From NCBI GenBank assembly GCA_936432065.2, contig OW386289.2:139364015-139428014 (forward strand): a DNA stretch of 64,000 nucleotides, written 5' to 3'. The DNA comes from Rutpela maculata (lineage: Eukaryota > Arthropoda > Insecta > Coleoptera > Cerambycidae). Shown here piece by piece: positions 47,038 through 57,974 of the stretch (position 1 is the first letter of the stretch; every line of letters starts with the position of its first letter). Below the pieces are notes generated by a model. It did not search any database and was not told where the DNA came from. It saw only the letters and a program-made list of their open reading frames with translations. The translations under genes were made by a program, and so were the position numbers.

Positions 47038-48886
47038 GGGAGATTCTCTGAGTCCCCTCCTCTTTTGCATCTCACTGCTGCCGTTATCTGTTGAACTCCG
47101 CCAAACCCGCGGGTACCACTGTGGCCCACCCAGCAACCGGAGGCATAAGGTCACCCATCTGTTCTATATGGATGACCTCAAACTGTATGCCTCCGGTGAG
47201 CGTGAACTTCAAAATGCTCTAAGGGTGGTCGAGGAGTACACGCGGGCCATTGGTATGGAGTTCGGGTTGGACAAGTGCGCGGTCGTCCACCTCAAGAGAG
47301 GGCGATGCGGGGAATTCTCTGAAGATGCGCAGCTCGCAGACGGAAGCATTCTGAGACATCTGGATGCCGGGGAGACCTACACATACCTGGGTGTGCAACA
47401 ACATCACATCCAGGATGTGAAACAAATAAAGGAGTCTCTCCGCGGCAAGTACAGACGCCTACTCCGAAAGATTTGGTCCTCCGAACTTTCGGGGAAGAAT
47501 AAGGCGTCTGCCACTAACATGCTTGCCGTTCCTGTTCTGCTCTACTCCTTTGGAGTAGTAAAATGGACTGTAGATGAGCTGCGCCAACTAGACAGAGATA
47601 CCCGCAAGATGATGAACATCCATAGGAGTATTCATCCTAGATCGTCCGTTCCTCGTGTTTACTTCCCACGTCATCGGGGGGGCCGAGGACTCTTGGGCCT
47701 GGAGTGTATGCATGGCAGAGTAGCGCTGAGTATGGCATGTAACATCCTCAGGAGCTCGGATCCGCTCCTGCTATTAGTGAGAGATCACGAAATCGCAGGG
47801 GTGGGCGCAGGATTGTTTAAGGCAGCAAAAAGAGCCGCAGATGAACTTGGTCTCGTATTCGACGTCAGACGAGGTGGCCGGCGCGGTGCTGATCCAGAGT
47901 CAGTCACCGAGCTTCAGCCAAATCGTCTGAAAGCCCAAATAAAAGCTGCCGAACAGGAGAATCTGTTCAGGCAGCATGTCGATAAACCCATGCACGGTGT
48001 GTTCTATAAGAACATAGAAACACTGGGTTTATCGACTAGGCTGACATTCGCCTTTTTAAGGTCAGCTGGGCTTAAGTCGGAGACCGAGGGATTCATTGTG
48101 GCCTGTCAGGATGGTGTAATAAACACCTTGGTCTACCGAAGCCGCGTAATGGGTGTAGAGGTCCCTGATATCAACTGCAGGACCTGCCGTCAGGCGCCGG
48201 AATCGCTGATGCATTTGCTTTCAGCATGCCCGATATACGCGATTTCGGCCTACATCCACCGCCATAACGCGGCTTTACGAGTGCTATACTACCATCTAAG
48301 GCACTCGTACGGGGTAGATCAAACACCAGTGCTGCCTTACATCCCCGGAGATATTGAGTCCGTTGTCGAGAACGAGAGGTGCCGAATTTATTGGAACTAC
48401 TCGTTCCCGACCGTCAGGCTCATTCAAGCCAACAAGCCTGACATAGTCCTCCTCGACCATCAGAACAAAGTGATGTTTGTCATCGAATTCTCAGCACCTG
48501 CTGAGACAAACATCGCTTTGAAGGAGGGGGAAAAACGGACCAAATATCGTGATCTCCGGTATGAGCTCCAAGTGCTGTACCCAGACTACTCGGTCAAGAT
48601 GGTCGTCCTAATAATCGGCGTACTAGGAGGGATGAAGCCTTCGCTGCTCTCAGAATTAAAGATCATACCGGCCTGTCAGAATTCGGCAGAATGGTTGGCA
48701 GGTCAGATGCAGAAGGCGGTTATCTTGGGGTCCCTTCGTCTGCTTAGGGCACATGATTCAGGTGTTTACAGTCACTAACTCCACAGGTCGTGGAGAGTGG
48801 CTGTAATTAATTAGCCGGCGCGGCTACCGTGTGGTGTCGGAGGCCACGGAAGCCCTGTCCGGCAACGGGAAACCGAAAAAAAAAAA
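47038..48886 (+). mobile_element. Dong/R4-like retrotransposon, 5'-truncated copy
   Basis: Begins abruptly inside the RT motif (GDSLSPLLFC) directly after TAA repeats, and ends in a poly(A) (48870-48886) followed by TAAA/TAA repeats. The 3' untranslated region is 48779-48869. Insertion into TAA arrays is the known target preference of Dong (R4 clade) elements. Confidence 0.85.
47039..48778 (+). pseudogene. Dong/R4-like RT/restriction-like endonuclease, N-terminally truncated but open
   Basis: The frame is open through GDSLSPLLFCISLLPLS, then THLFYMDDLKLYASGER (catalytic YMDD), AIGMEFGLDKCAVVHLKRG, and the endonuclease part. This has a C-x2-C-x8-H-x4-C finger (CRTCRQAPESLMHLLSAC) and KPDIVLLDHQNKVMFVIEFS, the PD...E-F/K-type motif of R2/R4 endonucleases. 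No internal stop over 579 codons, so the insertion is recent. It lacks the N-terminal third and cannot act alone. Confidence 0.85.
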
Positions 48887-48927
48887 AAAAATAAATAAAT
48901 AAATAATAATAATAATAATAATAATAT
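48887..48927. repeat. (TAAA)n/(TAA)n spacer of the compound array
   Basis: ATAAATAAATAAATAATAATAATAA-type repeats separate the first Dong-like copy from the stub. Confidence 0.9.
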
Positions 48928-48986
48928 ACCGTGTGGTGTCGGAGGCCACGGAAGCCCTGTCCGGCAACGGGAAACCGGAAAAAAAA
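48928..48986 (+). mobile_element. Dong/R4-like 3' stub, about 50 bp
   Basis: ACCGTGTGGTGTCGGAGGCC and the following ACGGAAGCCCTGTCCGGCAA are identical to the end of the copy just upstream (48829-48869). It is followed by poly(A) and TAA repeats. It is a severely 5'-truncated second insertion, or a tandem duplication of the first element's end. Confidence 0.75.
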
Positions 48987-49010
48987 TAATAATAATAATA
49001 ATAATAAATA
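48987..49010. repeat. (TAA)n spacer
   Basis: TAA repeats between the stub and the full-length Dong-like copy. Confidence 0.9.
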
Positions 49011-52000
49011 AGCAGGAGAGGCTAACCGTTATCCATCTAGCCTTTGGTGAGTAGCGCCACCACTTACTCCAGCTGGGGGTGCAAAACCGAACCGGCAGCC
49101 CTAGCGCACCCGGGAGGGGAAAGCGCTTTCCCCTCTGGTGTCGGTCGTGGGCTTGTTGGGCTAACCACCCACAAGCCCGATCCTCCGGTTCCAGTTGGCC
49201 GAAGACAGGGCCCCCACGATCGACCCCGTGCGGATAGGGGTCAAGGGCAAGGTGGTGGGGCCCAACAGGGAAGGATGCCCATTGATGACGACCGCTATAA
49301 CTAAGGACGCTTTGAGTGGACAGATGAACTGAGAGACGACCTGATGCACTGTTATGAAAGCAGTGAGCCCGGCCGAAGGGGGTACATGGCGCGATTGCAT
49401 GCTCTGTGGTGTGAAAACCACCCAGAGCATGACGCCTTCACACCTCAGAACCTACGTGATTATGTATCCCACCTTCGTGCTAGAGGCTATGTCAGAGCCG
49501 CTCCTCAGCCAGTGAATGAGGTGGCCGAACAGCCACCGAACGAACCGGTTGAGGAAGCGGTCCCTATCGTTCCACTAACACCAGAGGGTCTCAGTATCAG
49601 ACGGGGGTTGCACAACATAAAACCCCCCGGGCCACAAGATCTGGCCAGAGTGGATGCAGAACTACGTGCAGCGCTACCAGAAGAGGCTGACATCTGGCAC
49701 ATAAATTGTGCCGTGTATGCTGCCGCTCAACGCTTGTCTCAGGTGGAGAGGCGAAATACTACCTCTCCACAGGAAAGAGCGGGACGGCGCATACAGAAGA
49801 TGGAAGCCAAGATCCGGTCGGCGAGGCAACACGCATCCCGTATCCAATGTGTGATGGACTATATGGCAGCCAACAGGCCTTTCACGCCTAAAGTGCGGCG
49901 AGTAGCTGCCAACTTAAGACGCGTCCATCACACACTTAATGGGGCAGTGCTGCAAACCACCAAACAGCACTGCCTCGACAGGATATGGATGCTAGTGTCT
50001 TGTAAGAAGTCACTAGTGAGGCGGGCGAGGGGGCTAGCGGAAAATCAACTTTTCCGCAAAAAGCCCTCGCGCCTTTTCGAACCGCCTCAGCGTGTTGCTG
50101 AAAATCCGCCGACTGCAGATCAGGTGGAAAACTTCTGGAAAACGTTGTACGAACAGAAGCTTCCACTCAACAGAGACTCTCCAGCCCTGGCACACTTTGA
50201 AACCTTTAGCCAAAGGTTTCGCCAACCACACGAGGTGTGCCAACCAATAACCCCAGAAGAGGTTCGAAGAGCTCTTGAGGGCTCTAAGAACTTTGCTGCT
50301 CCAGGTCCCGACGGGATAAATAACTTTTGGTGGAAAAAGTTATCGAGTACCCACCACCATTTGGCCAGAATTTTTAATGCCTGGCTAAATGGGGAGCAGC
50401 AAATTCCTTCTTGGGTTGTTGAGGGGCGGACAGTGCTGATCCCCAAGAACGGAGATTTGTCTAACCCAAAGAACTACCGCCCGATAACCTGTTTAAACGC
50501 ATGTTACAAAGTGTTTACACGCATTTTGTACATGCGGGTGCTCCACGCAGTTGAACCGGTTTACGAACTGATACATGAGCAACGAGGGTCGAAGAGAGGT
50601 GTCGCTGGCTGCAAGGAGAACCTGCTGATTGACAGATGTGTCATGCAGGACTCTGTGCAGTATAAGCGGAACCTCTCCATGGCCTGGATCGACTACCGCA
50701 AGGCATTTGACATGACATCTCATGAGCTTATTTTACACTTGCTCCAATGTCTTGCGGTACCCGGTCCCGTAGTGAGATGTATTGAAGAACTGATGAAACT
50801 CTGGAGGACTCGCTATACTATAACATCCGGTAACGATAGAGTCCAGACGGAGCCGGTATCGTTCAGAAGGGGAGTATTTCAGGGAGACTCCCTCAGCCCC
50901 CTTCTGTTTTGCATCTCACTACTGCCTTTATCCGTTTCGCTCCGGAAAACCCGTGGATACAACTGCGGTACCCCCGGCGATAGGAGGCATAAGGTCACCC
51001 ATTTGTTTTATATGGATGACCTTAAACTTTATGCCTCCGGAGAAAGGGACCTACACCAGTCCCTTAGGGTGGTACAGGAGTACACGCAGGCTGTCGGTAT
51101 GGAGTTCGGGTTGGACAAATGTGCACTGGTCCATCTCAAGAGAGGACGATGCGGGGACTACGGAGAGGACGCGCAGCTCGTAGACGGAAGCATCTTACAT
51201 CATCTAGATGCCGGAGAGTCGTACACTTACTTGGGTGTCGAGCAGCGCTCCACCCAAGAAGTGAGTGTAGTCAAAAACGCTCTCCGCGGCAAGTATCAGC
51301 ACCGACTCCGACAGATTTGGTCTTCAGAACTGTCGGGGAAGAACAAGGTGTCTGCTACCAACATGCTTGCCGTTCCGATCCTTCTCCACTCCTTTGGAGT
51401 GGTGAAATGGAACCGAGAGGAGTTGCGTCAACTCGACGTAGGAACCCGCAAGAAGATGCATCTCAATAGGAGTTTGCATCCTAAATCGTCCGTTCCACGG
51501 TTATACCTCCCACGACATCGGGGAGGCCGTGGACTCTTGAGTTTGGAGAGTCTCCATAACAGGATGGTTCTGGATGGAGCCTGTAAGATTATCAGGAGTT
51601 CGGATCCCCTCCTCTGCATGGTCCGAGACCATGAAAATGCAGGGGTAGGAGCGTTTTTGCTTAAGGCAGCACAGAGAGCAGCCGATGAACTTGGTCTCTC
51701 CTTCGACGTCGAGCGGGTAAATCGCGACTCTGTCACCGAGTTGGAACCTGCTCGACGAAAAGCCCAAATTAAAGCTGCAGAACACAACATCTTTCTGCAG
51801 CTTCATACGGATAAGCCAATGCATGGAGTCTTCTATAAAAATATAGTAGATCTTGGCTTATCCGAAAGGCTGACCTTTGCCTTCTTAAGGTTAGCCGGGC
51901 TGAAGTCTGAGACCGAGGGATTCATAATGGCTTGCCAGGATGGTGTATTTAACACTCTCGTTTATCGAAGTCGTGTCATTGGTATAGAGGTCCCTGATGT

Positions 52001-52662
52001 CAGCTGCAGGGCCTGCCGCAGGGCGCCAGAGACTTTAATGCACTTGTTGTCGGCCTGTCCGACATATGCAGTCTCGGCCTATATCCAGAGGCACGACGGA
52101 GCATTACGAGTGTTTTATTATCACTTAAGGCACTCGTATGGGATAGACGAGACACCAGTGCTGCCTTATGCTCCGGGGGATATTGAGTCCGTTGTGGGAA
52201 ATGAGAAGTGTCTAATTTATTGGAACTACTCTTTTCCCACAGTCAGGCAAGTACAAGCCAACAAGCCTGACATAGTCCTCCTCGACCACCAACTCAAGAC
52301 AATGTTTGTCGTGGAGTTCTCGGCTCTCGCGGAGAACAACATTGTCTTGAAGGAGGAGGAAAAACGGACAAAATATCGAGATTTGCTCTTCGAACTCCGC
52401 AGACTCTATCCAGACCATACTGTTAAGATAGTGGTACTGATTATAGGAGCCCTCGGTGGAACGAGACACACACTGCTTTCAGAACTTAAGATCATACCGG
52501 CATGCCGAAATTCGGCAGAGGTCTTAGCCGGCAGAATGCAGAAGGCCGTCATCCTCGGTTCAGGTGGGGAGTGGCTACCGGTACTACCAGCTCCCCTCTG
52601 TGAGTGTCGGAGCCACAGAGTTTAAAGGGTGACTGGCTTTTACAAAAAAAAAAAAAAAAAAA
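49011..52662 (+). mobile_element. Dong/R4-like retrotransposon, full length
   Basis: Bounded by TAA repeats on both sides. It has a GC-rich 5' untranslated region (49011-49343), a single long ORF, a short 3' untranslated region and a poly(A) (52644-52662). Its 3' untranslated region (GAGTGTCGGAGCCACAGAGT) differs from that of the truncated copy, so two subfamilies used the same site. Base composition is clearly richer in G+C than the flanking DNA. It could be a mobilisation-competent copy. Confidence 0.9.
49344..52625 (+). CDS. Dong/R4-clade polyprotein: reverse transcriptase plus restriction-like endonuclease
   Basis: Single 1093-codon ORF without stops. The ATG at 49344 is the first in frame; the frame stays open back to a TAA at 49302 (RFEWTDELRDDL precedes the Met), so initiation could be further upstream. 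No clear N-terminal zinc finger is visible. RT: PGPDGINNFWWKK (about residue 321), LIPKNGDLSNPKNYRPI, WIDYRKAFDM, FQGDSLSPLLFCIS (about 511), catalytic FYMDDLKLYA (about 555). C-terminal: CRACRRAPETLMHLLSAC finger (about 889) and KPDIVLLDHQ...FVVEFSA endonuclease motif (about 974). It nicks the target and primes reverse transcription there. Intactness suggests recent activity. Confidence 0.9.
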   Translation: MHCYESSEPGRRGYMARLHALWCENHPEHDAFTPQNLRDYVSHLRARGYVRAAPQPVNEVAEQPPNEPVEEAVPIVPLTPEGLSIRRGLHNIKPPGPQDLARVDAELRAALPEEADIWHINCAVYAAAQRLSQVERRNTTSPQERAGRRIQKMEAKIRSARQHASRIQCVMDYMAANRPFTPKVRRVAANLRRVHHTLNGAVLQTTKQHCLDRIWMLVSCKKSLVRRARGLAENQLFRKKPSRLFEPPQRVAENPPTADQVENFWKTLYEQKLPLNRDSPALAHFETFSQRFRQPHEVCQPITPEEVRRALEGSKNFAAPGPDGINNFWWKKLSSTHHHLARIFNAWLNGEQQIPSWVVEGRTVLIPKNGDLSNPKNYRPITCLNACYKVFTRILYMRVLHAVEPVYELIHEQRGSKRGVAGCKENLLIDRCVMQDSVQYKRNLSMAWIDYRKAFDMTSHELILHLLQCLAVPGPVVRCIEELMKLWRTRYTITSGNDRVQTEPVSFRRGVFQGDSLSPLLFCISLLPLSVSLRKTRGYNCGTPGDRRHKVTHLFYMDDLKLYASGERDLHQSLRVVQEYTQAVGMEFGLDKCALVHLKRGRCGDYGEDAQLVDGSILHHLDAGESYTYLGVEQRSTQEVSVVKNALRGKYQHRLRQIWSSELSGKNKVSATNMLAVPILLHSFGVVKWNREELRQLDVGTRKKMHLNRSLHPKSSVPRLYLPRHRGGRGLLSLESLHNRMVLDGACKIIRSSDPLLCMVRDHENAGVGAFLLKAAQRAADELGLSFDVERVNRDSVTELEPARRKAQIKAAEHNIFLQLHTDKPMHGVFYKNIVDLGLSERLTFAFLRLAGLKSETEGFIMACQDGVFNTLVYRSRVIGIEVPDVSCRACRRAPETLMHLLSACPTYAVSAYIQRHDGALRVFYYHLRHSYGIDETPVLPYAPGDIESVVGNEKCLIYWNYSFPTVRQVQANKPDIVLLDHQLKTMFVVEFSALAENNIVLKEEEKRTKYRDLLFELRRLYPDHTVKIVVLIIGALGGTRHTLLSELKIIPACRNSAEVLAGRMQKAVILGSGGEWLPVLPAPLCECRSHRV

Positions 52663-52684
52663 TAATAATAATAATAATAATAAT
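52663..52684. repeat. (TAA)n repeat joining the Dong-like copy and a CR1-like tail
   Basis: About seven TAA units followed by TATTTATTTACGAGAAAG, the start (read on plus) of CR1-like copy B. Read on minus, it is the 3' simple-repeat tail of that copy. Confidence 0.85.
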
Positions 52685-53665
52685 ATTTATTTACGAGAAA
52701 GAAAAATAACAGTACATTATTGGTTAAAACATTAGTACAGTAATACATTTTTTTTTCAGCGTATTGCTATTAACAAAGAGCAGTAAATAAATGGAGCAAA
52801 ACCCACAAAAAGAGCCCTTGCGAGTGGGTGTTCCTGCTTTTTAAATACTTGCATTGTTTGTGTATGTCCAGAGTAAAAAAAATGAATATAGTCTTAAGGA
52901 TTTAGTATAAAGTAATATATAGGAGTATGAAGTAAATATAGTATTAAGAATTTATGATAAAGCGTACAAGAAATATATATAAAAATTGTTTCATTGATGT
53001 ATACAATTATAGTAAATATGTAAATCTAGTCTAATAATAATATATAGCACATCCGTACAAAGACATCGTCGTGTATACAAATATACTATAAGACATGTAT
53101 GAAGTATTTGCAATCCTATGTAATCATATGCAATGTGGATATATTCTCACATATTTGCGAGTTGTATATTTATAAAGTGCTAAGTTATATAAATAGCCGC
53201 GCAATCCGAGTAGTTACAGTTGAAGATTGTCTATTTAATTATCTGTTTTATATTCTTATACTGTAATACGGGACTTTTGCATCTATAATTTTGTGTAGTT
53301 CCCTTCGGGGCATTTCCAGAATCCATGTTTTGGTTCCAGATCTAAATAAATTATATGAATTAATTTCTTTTATTTCTGGAGAAAGTAGATTGTATATCTT
53401 TGGTGCTAGGTAGCTGTGACGCCGTTGAGCAATTGCCTTTTCTACTTTGGGTAATTTAGAGGCATTGATTTTATGTCTCGTGTCGTAGTTATGGAGGATT
53501 TTGATAAGATCTTTTTTGTTTTTGTACTGTTTAAGTAGCAGATTTTGACAAAACAGTTGCCGGAGGTCAAACATGCAAGTTTCTTTATACAAGCTGTCTG
53601 TTGGAAAGAGTCTAGGTTTTTTATATATAATTTTTAATATAGAGTTTTGAATTTTTTGTAATCTG
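52685..53665 (-). pseudogene. CR1-like retrotransposon, copy B, 3' part
   Basis: The minus frame gives LQKIQNSILKIIYKKPRLFP, TCMFDLRQLFCQNLLLKQYK, HNYDTRHKINASKLPK, and YLAPKIYNLLSPEIKEIN, down to about 53248. This is the C-terminal domain shared with copies A and C. Then comes about 560 bp of 3' non-coding sequence and the (TTA)n tail. Its upstream part lies beyond the piggyBac at 56582; reading frame and homology connect across the TTAA. Confidence 0.8.
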
Positions 53666-53669
53666 TTAA

Positions 53670-56577
53670 CCAGTTAAGCGCCATGAGGTATAGTGCGCGT
53701 GCCGCACATGCTTTTGTTCTTGGGGTGTTGCGACATAAGTGCTGTACCTCACTACGGACTGTTTTATTTTGTGATGTAGTATCGTAGATATGTCTCGCTG
53801 CTGTAGTTTTTATATGGGAACTAATAGAGTGTGGCCTCATGAACCACGCTATGATCTTGGTCCGGGGAATTTGTTTCATTTTTTATTTTTTTTTGTTTGT
53901 TTGAAATTATAGGATGATACGAAATGTGTGTTTTACAACTAATGGCCACAAACAATAAAACAATGAATGCAATTGTGCATTGTGTTGTACTATTCATTTT
54001 TGTAGATTTTATTATATTTTTGAATGCAACAAAAAATTTCTTGCCATTTGCAATTGATCGTTTTATTATTTGTGGCAATTAGTTGTAAAACACCATTTCA
54101 TATCATCTTATACCTTCAAACAAACATAAAGGAAGGTAATAAACTACTACAAACGAAAAAGTAAACAAAAGTCTTTATTGTTGTGTGGAATTGCCACAGA
54201 ACGTACAAAAATCAAACTAAGAAAATGGTTTTCATAAATAAAATATCATTACGTTACATATCTAACTAAAACAGTATTTTTATTGCGATTTTTTTTTAGA
54301 ATCATGATCTACAAAGAAACATGGAACATAGTAACGTTTTTTGCATCCAGAACACTGCCATTTAGTACGAGGTGATTTACTTAGGGCAATTTTTCTTCCC
54401 TGATTATCCTTTAGATTACGGTAACACACAACGCATCGTAGTCTTGTAGATTGTACTACCAAGATATGCTCCACCTCTTCTTCTATGTCAATATCAGAAT
54501 CAGGTGCCAATGGAGTACCTTTTTCTAATAGAGTTAGACACAATTTCTCACGGTACTCTGTGATTGAAATATTATTCTGCGTAACTTCTTTATACACAAT
54601 GTGAGCATTTACAATTGTGGAACCAAGTAATAACTCAATGGCAAGTTTTCTATACCATTTGGTTGTTTTACGCAAGCAATGTGAGTATGCTTTTATTTGA
54701 TCAGCTAAATCAATGTAACCTTTTGCTTGATTGTATTCGAAAACAATTTCTGGTTTTTCGATTTCACCACCTCTCTGTTTCATCTTCTTTTTATTATCCG
54801 TGTGAGTTGTACTCAACATGAGTACATCTCGTTTGTCACGCCATTTCAGAACCACTATTCCCGTACCACTTTCTCGTGCACATGTTTCTTTGAGTTTCAA
54901 CTTTTTCTGTACAACTTCTTTGGGAACATATTTTCTATTTGTGCGCAATGTGCCTATAAGGTGGGTATTTCATTTCAATAATTCAGTAGCTAAGGAAATG
55001 CTAGTGTAGTAATTATCTGTAAATAATTGTCGGCCAGAGTCTAGAAGATTATTCATTAGAGAAAATACAACATTTGAAGATGCCTGTCCTCCTTTTTCAG
55101 TATCAGCACCGCAATAAACTTTTACATTATATGTATAACCTCCTTCGGTACATAGCTTATACAATTTTATCCCAAATTTGTGACGTTTATTTTTGATATA
55201 CTGCCTAAACCTGAGCCGATCACGAAATGGAACCATTGTCTCGTCTATACAAATTTTCAATCCAGGGCGTGAAACTTCTTGAAATCTCTCGACAAGTTTA
55301 TTGATTAGGGGAGTGACTTTCCTGAGCCTATCATTTTCAAGTGACACATCTTCATTATCACTAAAATGCCACATTTTCAAAAGCAATTCAAACCTATTTC
55401 GTGAAATAGTCTTAGAAATCTGATTGGCATACAAAGGATTTTTTTTCCAATATGATCTCAATGTCGGCATATTGCACAAGCCCATCCACAATAACATGCC
55501 CAAAAATTGTTCCATTTCTATGTTGTTAGTTGGAATCCATTTTTTGATACGTGATCTTGGCTTCAAGCCTTCCTTGGAGAGACATTGCGCTGCGTAGCGA
55601 TTTGTTTCTTGTACCATATACGTCACTATATCGTCTGTTATGAATAACTTGAATACGTCATAGGGGCTTTTGTTTATGTATTCTTCATAGAGATCAGCTT
55701 TTATTCCAACATCATTGACAGTAAAAGGAAACTGCTTCAACGATGAACCATCAACAGGAGCCCAAGTCAAATTATCTAGGTCGATTTCGCTATCTTTATC
55801 ATTGTTATCTTCTACTGTATACTGAGCAATAATGTCCTCTATCACTTGATCTACATTATTCACAACCGTGGTTGAATATACATTTTGTTGACCACTGGTA
55901 GATGCGCCCTCATTCGTGGCAGTAAGATCAACTTTCGAACGTTTTTGATTTACGTTATTCAAAATCGTGGTCGAATACACATTTTGCTGACTACTAGTAG
56001 AGGCGCCATCATTTGTAGCATTAGAGGAACTTTCGAACGTTTTTTTGGGACAATTACCTCTATATCAGAATCACCAGTACTACTATGGCTAGGTGCGTAT
56101 TCATCAGATAAATAAACATCAGCAAATTCACTAATATCACTTTCTTCTTCAGACATAATATCGTTCCACATTGCTTCAAGTTGCTTTTGTTCTCTTTCAT
56201 ATTCACCCATTATGACTAATACAACACAAGTGCATCAAACGACGTTCTGCAAACAACTGCTACAATTGTGATTGACTTTACTCGTTATGTATGTACGCTG
56301 AATAAATCCTCAAAACAAAAGTATAAGTCTGAACTTGCAAATAATGTGACGCAACATATATGTCGCATGGCCCTATAATATACATTTACTTCTACAGGCC
56401 ACGAGACATATAACGTATGTCTCATTAAAAAAATGCTCTAAAGAAAAAATGCGAAACGAAAATGCAAAAATTTCAAGGGCATATATATAGTACAATACTT
56501 GAATATCCCAAAAACGTCGAGAAAAAATTTGGGCACGTCAGACCAGATTTTCTGATCGTATGGTGGCGCTTAACTAG
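53670..56577 (-). mobile_element. PiggyBac-type transposon with TTAA target duplications
   Basis: The left end CCAGTTAAGCGCCA (53670) and right end (reverse complement CTAGTTAAGCGCCA, ending at 56577) are short TIRs. TTAA flanks at 53666-53669 and 56578-56581. The 2908-bp element carries one transposase gene on the minus strand. It interrupts CR1-like copy B. Only two disabling changes in the gene, so it is fairly young. Confidence 0.9.
54280..56210 (-). pseudogene. PiggyBac transposase (DDE_Tnp_1_7 type) with one frameshift and one stop
   Basis: ATG at 56210; acidic N-terminal region. A 33-residue unit (KRSKV...GASTS-QQNVYSTT...NNV-Q) is duplicated in tandem near 56040-55840, and a 1-bp loss near 56030 shifts the frame. 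The rest is open to 54970: SPYDVFKLFITDDIVTYMV, QFLGMLLWMGLCNMPTLRSY. Catalytic Asp residues by family analogy are in KICIDETMVPFRDRL (about 55250), LFTDNYYTS (about 55010) and AKGYIDLADQ (about 54700). The TGA after ATELLK at 54970-54972 looks like a CGA-to-TGA change. A C-terminal Cys-rich finger (CVVCYRNLKD...CSGCKKRYYVPC) ends the protein. Confidence 0.9.
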
Positions 56578-56581
56578 TTAA

Positions 56582-56870
56582 TAATGTTATTTGTTGCTCC
56601 TCCCCCGTTAAATGCGATTCGACTAGTGCATAATACAATATTTTTAATTGTTCAATTTTTATAATATCAGAGAGGTATTTAAATCTATGCAACATACACC
56701 TTATTTTTCTTATTATATGGTTTACTTGTATTTCCCATCTTAGATGACTGTCGATATATCTGTACTTTGGAATGAAAAGGGCGGTTGTCACAAAATCATA
56801 TTTTTTAGAAACGGCCATTTTTGTAAGACATGTGGAGCAAGTATTGAACAACCGTCTATTTAAAGTTGAA
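56582..56870 (-). pseudogene. CR1-like retrotransposon, copy B, upstream part
   Basis: The minus frame reads ALFIPKYRYIDSHLRWEIQV, RKIRCMLHRFKYLSDIIKIE and LKILYYALVESHLT, the segment that precedes LQKIQNSILK in CR1-like elements. It is the interrupted partner of 52685-53665. An inverted copy of about 35 bp of this stretch lies at 56951-56985. Confidence 0.7.
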
Positions 56871-57700
56871 ATATATATTAAAACATTACATATATGAACT
56901 TCTGGCCTTTAATTATAGAAACAGTTCTTACATAAAATTCACAAAAAATGGACACCCGCCCTTTTCATTCCAAAGTACAGATATATGCCTAGGTATTTTA
57001 TATTGGTAACTGAAGAAATATCACAAGATGTGAATGGGATATAATAATTTTTAATAAAATAATATAAATAATACTAACTGCCAAAATAATAACATGCCTC
57101 GAAATTTAAAATGAATTTGTGTTTTACTATTGATATGTATTCCATATTTTGATTACTGGGGCCTTTATCACGAGTTTTGTATTGGAAATAATGTTGCCTT
57201 TAATTTGAGGTCCCACAAAGGGTATTGCCATTTAAGATTTCACGCATAAATGGGTTCGGATTGAAAGAATGAGAGCTACGTACAACATAATATTACCATA
57301 TTTCCTATTAATATATCTAAACGAGGCTTTTAAATATTAATACCCCTTTCCGTTTAGAAATTATTCCAGATAAAAATGTCTACAGGAGCACCCTGTATGT
57401 TAAAAATTGATATAAATGTATCTACCCTATTACGAAGACAGTAGGACATTACCTATATTTAAAATTAATAACATCTAACTAGGAAATTACACTCAAATTG
57501 TTGTGACCAAATTGATACGACGATAAACTTAGTCATCGGTTAATTGTGTACAGCTATTATAAAGGAACTTGTATACCGTAGCAGATGTACGTGCTTTTAA
57601 AACACCGAGTGTTCACCTGTAGTTTGACTAACTTCCTCTAGAAAAAAGGCATTACAAGAACCGCGTATTACAGCTTTTTTTATTACATGGGGATTATTTC
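56871..57700. other. Non-coding stretch, includes a small inverted duplicate
   Basis: CCGCCCTTTTCATTCCAAAG at about 56957 is the inverse of the CR1-like segment at about 56757-56788. The remainder is AT-rich with no recognised feature. Confidence 0.4.
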
Positions 57701-57732
57701 AAAGTAATTAGTTATAGAGCATCCGTTTTTCA

Positions 57733-57951
57733 TCAAGCCTGCTTTGTATCACTAAGTGTATTTTGTATTACCTTAAAGTAAATAAATTCGAATACTGGGG
57801 CATACATTTGGTCAAATATAGTCCTACATGACTCAATCAGTGTTTTTGATTTGCCAACTATATTAAAATAAATTAAACATTCCACAAATTTTGAAATACT
57901 ATCTGCCTGTGAAAGTACTGTAGAAATTTCCGTACGTACTAATGGAATCAT
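57733..57951 (-). other. Exon-like ORF, product unknown
   Basis: The minus frame SISKFVECLIYFNIVGKSKT then IESCRTIFDQMYAPVFEFIY has balanced protein-like composition. It could be an internal exon: TTTTCACGTAACTAG/AG precedes it and TACTTTAAG/GTAATA follows as an acceptor and donor. I do not recognise the protein. A TE remnant is equally possible. Confidence 0.3.
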
Positions 57952-57974
57952 AAGGCTCTAGTTACGTGAAAATA

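Noticed and set aside
53634..54078. Two ORFs between the piggyBac transposase and its left end
   Set aside because: They overlap in different frames, have no motif, and lie in the usual 3' untranslated and subterminal part of the transposon.
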